Below, piece by piece: positions 6,779 through 10,735 of a DNA stretch of 10,735 bases. The DNA lies in assembly GCA_030823965.1 (NCBI GenBank), contig JAVBYP010000283.1, positions 1-10,735 on the forward strand. The letters are read 5' to 3'. The translations under genes and the position numbers were made by a program. Below the pieces are notes generated by a model. It saw nothing but the letters and a program-made list of their open reading frames with translations. It was not told the origin of the DNA and did not search any database. The stretch is from Sideroxydans sp. Lineage in GTDB: Bacteria; Pseudomonadota; Gammaproteobacteria; Burkholderiales; Gallionellaceae. How positions within the stretch are numbered: the first letter of the stretch is position 1; every line of letters begins with the position of its first letter.

Positions 6779-8869
6779 ATGGCGACTCCGAAACAAACCA
6801 AAAAAACCGCTCCAGCAAAACCAGCCGCAGCGACAACTAAAACTAAAGCGCCTGCTGCAAAAACGACCAAAGTCGTCGCTGCTGTCGAAGCACCAGCGAA
6901 GGTCGCTCCCGCATCTGCCAAAGCGGTGGTGAAGCCAGTCGTCAAACAGACCGCAAAAGAAAAAGCCAAAGAGAAAGCTGATGCGGCCGCAGCCGTTGGT
7001 ACAGCCGATCCCGCACAAGATATCGAAGCGCGCCGCACGCGCCTGAAAGAACTGCTGCTGCTGGGTAAAGAGCGCGGCTACCTGACTTACGCCGAGATCA
7101 ACGACCATTTGCCAGAGATGCTCGAAGTCGAGCAGGTCGAAGGTGTCGTCAGCATGATCAACGGCATGGGCATCACCGTATGTGACGTTGCACCTGAGAG
7201 CGATGGCTTGGGCTTGAACGAGACAGCGCCAGCCGCAGCAGATGACGATGCAGCCGAAGAAGCTGAAGCCGCCATCTCCACCGTTGAATCTGAATTCGGT
7301 CGCACTACCGACCCTGTGCGTATGTACATGCGCGAGATGGGCGTGGTCAACCTGTTGACACGTCAGGACGAGATCGAGATCGCTAAGCGCATCGAAGATG
7401 GCCTGAAGCACATGATCATGGCGATCTCCGCCTGCCCAGCCACCATCGCCGAGATTCTGATGTTGGCCGACAAGGTGCGTACCGACCAGATCAAGATCGA
7501 CGAAGTGATCGACGGTTTCGTTGATACTGAAGACGAAGCGCAGATCGGCGATGACGACGACGAAGATGCTGATGCCGAAGAGCCAGAAGTCGAAGTGGCT
7601 GACGAAGAAGAAGATGAAGAAGCGACTGCTGCTGCCGCTGCCGCCAACCTGGCGCAGTTGAAAGAAGACGCGCTGGTACGCTTCGACCTCATCGGTGACT
7701 TGTTCGCCAAGCTGGGCAAGGCCTATGAGAAATACGGCTACCGCAGCAAGCAATACGACAAACTGCAAGAACAGATCTCTACCGAGTTGATGCAATTCCG
7801 CTTCGCAGCCAAGCAAGTGGATGCACTGTGCGACACCATGCGCGGCCTCGTAGAAGAAGTGCGCAGTTGCGAACGTACCATCCAAGACCTGTGCGTCACC
7901 AAAGCGCACATGCCGCGTCCGCACTTCATCAAAGTGTTCCCGCAGAACGAGCAGAACCTGGATTGGGTCAAGCACGAGATGGCCGCCAAGAAGCCGTACA
8001 GCGAATTCCTCGTACGTCATCAACACGCCATCGTCGATCAGCAGAAGAAGTTGTTCGCGCTGCAACAACGCGTGGGCATCCCCATCCTTGATTTGAAAGA
8101 CATCAACAAACAAATGACCAACGGCGAAGCGAAAGCACGCCGTGCGAAGCGCGACATGATCGAGGCCAACTTGCGTCTCGTCATCTCCATCGCCAAGAAA
8201 TACACCAACCGTGGCTTGCAGTTCCTTGACCTCATCCAAGAAGGCAACATCGGCTTGATGAAGGCCGTGGACAAATTCGAATACCGTCGCGGCTACAAAT
8301 TCTCGACGTACGCGACATGGTGGATCCGTCAGGCCATCACCCGTTCCATCGCCGACCAAGCACGCACCATCCGTATCCCAGTGCACATGATCGAGACCAT
8401 CAACAAGATGAATCGTATCTCGCGCCAGATCTTGCAAGAGACTGGATTGGATGCCGATGCCGCCACCTTGGCCGTCAAGATGGAAATGCCGGAAGACAAG
8501 ATCCGCAAGATCCTCAAGATCGCGAAAGAGCCTATCTCCATGGAAACACCCGTGGGCGATGACGACGACTCCCACTTGGGCGACTTCATCGAAGACGGCA
8601 ACTCACTCGCACCGATCGAAGCGGCCGTATACGACAGCCTGCGCAACGTCACCAAAGACATCTTGGATTCGCTCACCGCGCGTGAAGCCAAAGTGCTGCG
8701 TATGCGCTTCGGCATCGAAATGAACACCGACCACACACTCGAAGAAGTCGGCAAACAATTTGACGTCACCCGCGAACGTATCCGCCAGATCGAAGCCAAG
8801 GCACTGCGCAAACTGCGTCATCCTTCGCGCTCCGAGAAGCTCAAGAGCTTCCTCGACGGCGAGAGCTAA
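6779..8869 (+). CDS. rpoD: RNA polymerase primary sigma factor RpoD (sigma70)
   Basis: The 696-residue protein directs RNA polymerase to housekeeping promoters. In order, I see a Lys/Ala/Pro-rich N-terminal extension (about 1-80), region 1.1 (about 84-140, [20 protein letters not shown]), and region 1.2 from residue 178 ([11 protein letters not shown]). A non-conserved region follows with a very acidic run (about 255-290). Region 2 starts at about 464 ([20 protein letters not shown]; the -10 readers lie in [10 protein letters not shown]), followed by region 3. Region 4.2 has the -35-reading helix at about 663 ([18 protein letters not shown]). The start is ATG 6779, with a weak GGAAA (6766-6770). 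A TTG five codons upstream is possible but less likely. The tRNA begins 7 nt after the stop, so both may share a transcript. Confidence 0.97.
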   Translation: MATPKQTKKTAPAKPAAATTKTKAPAAKTTKVVAAVEAPAKVAPASAKAVVKPVVKQTAKEKAKEKADAAAAVGTADPAQDIEARRTRLKELLLLGKERGYLTYAEINDHLPEMLEVEQVEGVVSMINGMGITVCDVAPESDGLGLNETAPAAADDDAAEEAEAAISTVESEFGRTTDPVRMYMREMGVVNLLTRQDEIEIAKRIEDGLKHMIMAISACPATIAEILMLADKVRTDQIKIDEVIDGFVDTEDEAQIGDDDDEDADAEEPEVEVADEEEDEEATAAAAAANLAQLKEDALVRFDLIGDLFAKLGKAYEKYGYRSKQYDKLQEQISTELMQFRFAAKQVDALCDTMRGLVEEVRSCERTIQDLCVTKAHMPRPHFIKVFPQNEQNLDWVKHEMAAKKPYSEFLVRHQHAIVDQQKKLFALQQRVGIPILDLKDINKQMTNGEAKARRAKRDMIEANLRLVISIAKKYTNRGLQFLDLIQEGNIGLMKAVDKFEYRRGYKFSTYATWWIRQAITRSIADQARTIRIPVHMIETINKMNRISRQILQETGLDADAATLAVKMEMPEDKIRKILKIAKEPISMETPVGDDDDSHLGDFIEDGNSLAPIEAAVYDSLRNVTKDILDSLTAREAKVLRMRFGIEMNTDHTLEEVGKQFDVTRERIRQIEAKALRKLRHPSRSEKLKSFLDGES

Positions 8870-8876
8870 GCCTTAC

Positions 8877-8953
8877 GGGCCTTTAGCTCAGTTGGTTAGA
8901 GCAGAGGACTCATAATCCTTTGGTCCCCGGTTCAAGTCCGGGAGGGCCCACCA
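8877..8953 (+). tRNA. tRNA with anticodon CAT, best read as tRNA-Ile2 (lysidine type)
   Basis: The cloverleaf folds fully. The acceptor is GGGCCTT/AGGGCCC with one G-U pair. The D arm is GCTC/GAGC, and the anticodon stem GAGGA/TCCTT closes loop CTCATAA, with anticodon 8911-8913. The T arm is CCCGG/CCGGG, and CCA is encoded (8951-8953). CAT can mean initiator Met, elongator Met or Ile2. C4-G69 and C5-G68 in the acceptor, and the ACTCATAATC...TTGGTC...GGTTCAAGTCC resemblance to E. coli tRNA-Ile2, point to the TilS substrate that reads AUA. An elongator tRNA-Met remains possible. The integrase downstream marks its 3' end as an integration site. Confidence 0.9.
8929..8953 (+). other. Probable attL core in the tRNA 3' end
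   Basis: An integrase of the P4/DUF4102 type starts 177 nt after the tRNA. Such enzymes usually recombine within the T arm and acceptor 3' side and so regenerate a whole tRNA gene. The core is therefore expected within about 8929-8953. The second copy (attR) should lie beyond the right edge, so exact limits cannot be set here. Confidence 0.45.
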
Positions 8954-8958
8954 AAAGG

Positions 8959-8986
8959 TCGTACAGTGAAGTCCAATACTGTACGA
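8959..8986. repeat. Inverted repeat just downstream of the tRNA
   Basis: TCGTACAGT (8959-8967) and ACTGTACGA (8978-8986) are perfect inverted copies with a 10-nt spacer. No T-run follows, so it is not a terminator by itself. It could be a protein binding site for the integrase or a directionality factor, or an RNA hairpin that marks the tRNA 3' end for processing. Confidence 0.6.
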
Positions 8987-8997
8987 TGTAGCACAAG

Positions 8998-9032
8998 AAA
9001 CCCGCACAGTTAATAGCTTTGCGGGTTTTTTT
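8998..9032 (+). terminator. Intrinsic terminator after the tRNA
   Basis: The stem AAACCCGCA (8998-9006) with TGCGGGTTT (9020-9028) has a 13-nt loop and leads into a run of seven T (9026-9032). It should end the rpoD-tRNA transcript and shield the integrase gene from it. It lies on the island side of the presumed attL core. Confidence 0.85.
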
Positions 9033-9059
9033 GTTTCCGCTAGGGTCTTATGGATTCTT

Positions 9060-9089
9060 TTGACATCCGGGGGTAACTGGGGGTAACTT
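9060..9089 (+). promoter_or_regulatory. Candidate integrase promoter with a perfect -35 box
   Basis: TTGACA (9060-9065) is a perfect -35 hexamer. At 18-bp spacing the -10 would be TAACTT (9084-9089), a poor match with three of six bases. The spacer and -10 are filled by two tandem GGGGGTAACT repeats, so a protein bound to them would control the promoter. The next gene is the integrase, 41 nt on. Confidence 0.4.
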
Positions 9090-9127
9090 ACGGGGTAACA
9101 GTGATGCTCTGAAAAGGAGTTACCCCC
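9069..9127. repeat. GGGGGTAACT repeat cluster upstream of the integrase
   Basis: Two abutting direct copies (9069-9078, 9079-9088), a partial third, GGGGTAAC (9092-9099), and an inverted copy, AGTTACCCCC (9118-9127), lie within 60 bp. The 10-bp period puts the first two on one face of the helix. The inverted copy overlaps the end of the integrase AGGAG. Likely roles are integrase arm-type binding sites, an operator, or both. Confidence 0.75.
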
Positions 9128-9129
9128 AA

Positions 9130-10371
9130 ATGCCTCTATCCGATACCGCCATAAAGAACGCAAAGCCCGGCGTGAAGCCAATGAAGCTTGCTGATGAAAA
9201 AGGCTTATTCCTCTTGATCACCCCAAGCGGGGGTAAGTGGTGGCGTTTCAAGTTTCGATTCGATGGGAAAGAAAAGCTCCTCTCTCTAGGAACGTATCCA
9301 GAGGTCAGTCTGAAAGACGCACGTCAGCGTCGAGATGACGCAAGAAAGCTAGTGGCCAATGACGTCGATCCAAGCGAAAACCGCAAGGCAGTCAAAGCGG
9401 CAAAGTCAGAACGAGCAGGCAACAGCTTCGAAGTGATCGCTCGCGAGTGGTTTCTGAAAAAATCCCCGGGCTGGGTCAAGACGAATTCCGACAAGATAAT
9501 CGCCCGCCTTCAAAATGATGCCTTCCCTTGGTTGGGGGAACGTCCTATCGCTGACATCACTCCGCCAGAGTTGTTAAAAACCTTACGAAGGATCGAGGAG
9601 AGAGGTGCGATAGAAACAGCGCACAGAGTGCGCAACTACTGTAGCCAAATCTTCCGTTATGCAATATCAACAGGACGAGCTGACAGAGATGCAACTGCTG
9701 ATCTACGCGGGGCGCTAACAACACCAGTCAAGCAACATAGAGCAGCAATCACTACGCCTTACGAGATTGGAGGTCTGCTCCGATCAATAGATGATTACCA
9801 AGGATACTTGGTGACTAAGTGTGCACTCAAACTTGCACCATTGTTCTTCGTTCGACCCGGTGAGCTGCGACAAGCTAAGTGGGAAGAGTTCGATTTGGAA
9901 AAAGCCGAATGGAACATCCCCGCTGCGAGAATGAAAGGCTGGGTACGCAAGGGTATCGTCAATCCACACCTTGTTCCTCTATGCACACAAGCTATCGCTA
10001 TTCTTCAAGAAATACAGCCAGTGACTGGCAGTGGGGAATATGTTTTTCCGGGTGCAAGAAGCATCAAGCAGCCCATGAGTGATAACGCCATCTTGTCTGC
10101 ACTTCGTCGCATGGGGTATGCCAAAGATGAAATGAGTGGTCATGGATTTAGAGCGATGGCACGCACGATCCTTGATGAGGTGTTAGGGGTTCGCCCTGAT
10201 CTTATTGAGCATCAACTTGCGCATGCTGTTCGTGATCCTAATGGACGCGCCTACAACCGCACTGCACATCTAGTTGAGCGCAGGAAGATGATGCAGCAAT
10301 GGGCTGACTATCTGGACAAACTAAAGCAGGGCGCGGAAGTGGTGGAGCTTCGCAAAGCTTCCTCGAATTGA
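9130..10371 (+). CDS. P4-type tyrosine integrase (DUF4102 arm-binding domain)
   Basis: The 413-residue site-specific recombinase inserts and, with a partner, excises the island at the tRNA. The N-terminal DUF4102 arm-binding domain (about 1-90) shows MPLSDTAIKNAKPG and KLLSLGTYPEVSLKDARQRR. A SAM-like core-binding domain (about 100-190) precedes the catalytic domain. R242 (FVRPGEL), H338 and R341 (HGFRAM), H365 (LAH) and the likely nucleophile Y375 (GRAYNR) are all present, so the enzyme looks intact and complete in length. ATG 9130 follows AGGAG (9115-9119). AGA and AGG codons, scarce in the genes to the left, and lower GC point to horizontal origin. Confidence 0.95.
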   Translation: MPLSDTAIKNAKPGVKPMKLADEKGLFLLITPSGGKWWRFKFRFDGKEKLLSLGTYPEVSLKDARQRRDDARKLVANDVDPSENRKAVKAAKSERAGNSFEVIAREWFLKKSPGWVKTNSDKIIARLQNDAFPWLGERPIADITPPELLKTLRRIEERGAIETAHRVRNYCSQIFRYAISTGRADRDATADLRGALTTPVKQHRAAITTPYEIGGLLRSIDDYQGYLVTKCALKLAPLFFVRPGELRQAKWEEFDLEKAEWNIPAARMKGWVRKGIVNPHLVPLCTQAIAILQEIQPVTGSGEYVFPGARSIKQPMSDNAILSALRRMGYAKDEMSGHGFRAMARTILDEVLGVRPDLIEHQLAHAVRDPNGRAYNRTAHLVERRKMMQQWADYLDKLKQGAEVVELRKASSN

Positions 10372-10382
10372 AAGGAATTTAG

Positions 10383-10735
10383 ATGCCAATCGAGTATGAA
10401 CTTTCTGATGAATCGGTCATTGAAGGCTTGGAAGAATTGCGCAATGAATTTCAGTCAGGGCATTCAGATCGTCTTTGGCATGCAATCATTCTGTGTGCAA
10501 CTCAGCAAGCAGTTATGCCGGATTGGATCGTGGACGAATTACTCAGAATAGATGATGAGCTTCGATCTGGACTTACCAAAGATTTGAATGAAGCATTTAA
10601 ATATAAAAAATTGAACGTTGCGACGAGAGCAAAAAACTACAGGATGGATAAGAGGTTCATGCAAGTCATGAAGTTGATCAATGCGGCAAAGCGGGAAGGT
10701 AAAGGAATTGGTGATGCGCTATATGAAGAAATCGG
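10383..10735 (+). CDS. Unrecognised island protein (3' end outside window)
   Basis: ATG 10383 follows AAGGAA (10372-10377), 11 nt after the integrase stop, and the frame stays open for 117 codons to the window end. The protein begins MPIEYELSDESVIEGLEELR and looks mostly helical and charged, with a PDWIVDELLRIDDELRSGLT stretch and a basic second half (KKLNVATRAKNYRMDKRF). The pattern of a Trp-containing helix followed by a (D)xAF-like turn and a basic segment vaguely recalls small uncharacterised proteins from proteobacterial mobile elements, but I cannot name a family. The close spacing suggests co-transcription with the integrase. Codons are AT-rich compared with the housekeeping genes. Confidence 0.75.
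   Translation, partial: MPIEYELSDESVIEGLEELRNEFQSGHSDRLWHAIILCATQQAVMPDWIVDELLRIDDELRSGLTKDLNEAFKYKKLNVATRAKNYRMDKRFMQVMKLINAAKREGKGIGDALYEEI

Noticed and set aside
6758..8575. 605-codon open frame on the - strand opposite rpoD
   Set aside because: It is fully antisense to an unmistakable sigma70 gene, has no start signals and a low-complexity His/Phe/Val-rich translation. It is a by-product of the codon use of rpoD.
8877..8953. Elongator tRNA-Met
   Set aside because: Not fully excluded, but C4-G69 and C5-G68 and the overall match to E. coli tRNA-Ile2 favour the lysidine-modified isoleucine tRNA.

Overview
The window looks like a Betaproteobacterial chromosome, probably from the Nitrosomonadales and their relatives. 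This is inferred from gene order and protein flavour, since no species marker is present. The gene orders (erpA)-anmK-M23 peptidase-tyrS and rpsU-yqeY-dnaG-rpoD-tRNA are conserved housekeeping arrangements of that class as I recall them. From about 9.0 kb onward the DNA changes character. It carries AGA/AGG and AT-rich codons and a phage-type integrase, and appears to be the left end of an island integrated at a tRNA gene.

Layout. Positions 1-149 hold the 3' end of erpA (Fe-S cluster insertion), closed by a perfect hairpin shared with the convergent gene anmK. On the minus strand, a membrane-anchored M23 peptidoglycan endopeptidase (2603-1308) is followed 6 nt later by anmK (1301-201). This is a cell-wall cleavage and recycling pair. 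Divergent from it is tyrS (2771-3967), an otherwise intact tyrosyl-tRNA synthetase gene interrupted at codon 28 by an in-frame TAG.

Positions 3975-8953 are a macromolecular-synthesis operon. It has a clear sigma70 promoter, then rpsU, a strong hairpin terminator/attenuator, yqeY, a ~125-bp REP-like inverted repeat element, dnaG (GTG start), a TATAAT promoter, rpoD and a tRNA with anticodon CAT. The tRNA is best read as tRNA-Ile2, the lysidine-modified type. The attenuator and internal promoter fit the classic logic of this operon: much S21, little primase, independently adjustable sigma70.

Immediately after the tRNA come a 9-bp inverted repeat and a second terminator. Next is a perfect TTGACA followed by two tandem 10-bp repeats, a third related copy, and an inverted copy next to the ribosome binding site of a P4-type tyrosine integrase (9130-10371). 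An unrecognised small gene (10383 onward) runs off the end.

The observations most worth checking are the amber codon in tyrS, the repeat-embedded integrase promoter, and the island junction at the tRNA, where the rpoD-tRNA transcript appears to end in island-supplied DNA. I found no clearly new defence or metabolic system. The island cargo that might contain one lies mostly beyond the right edge.
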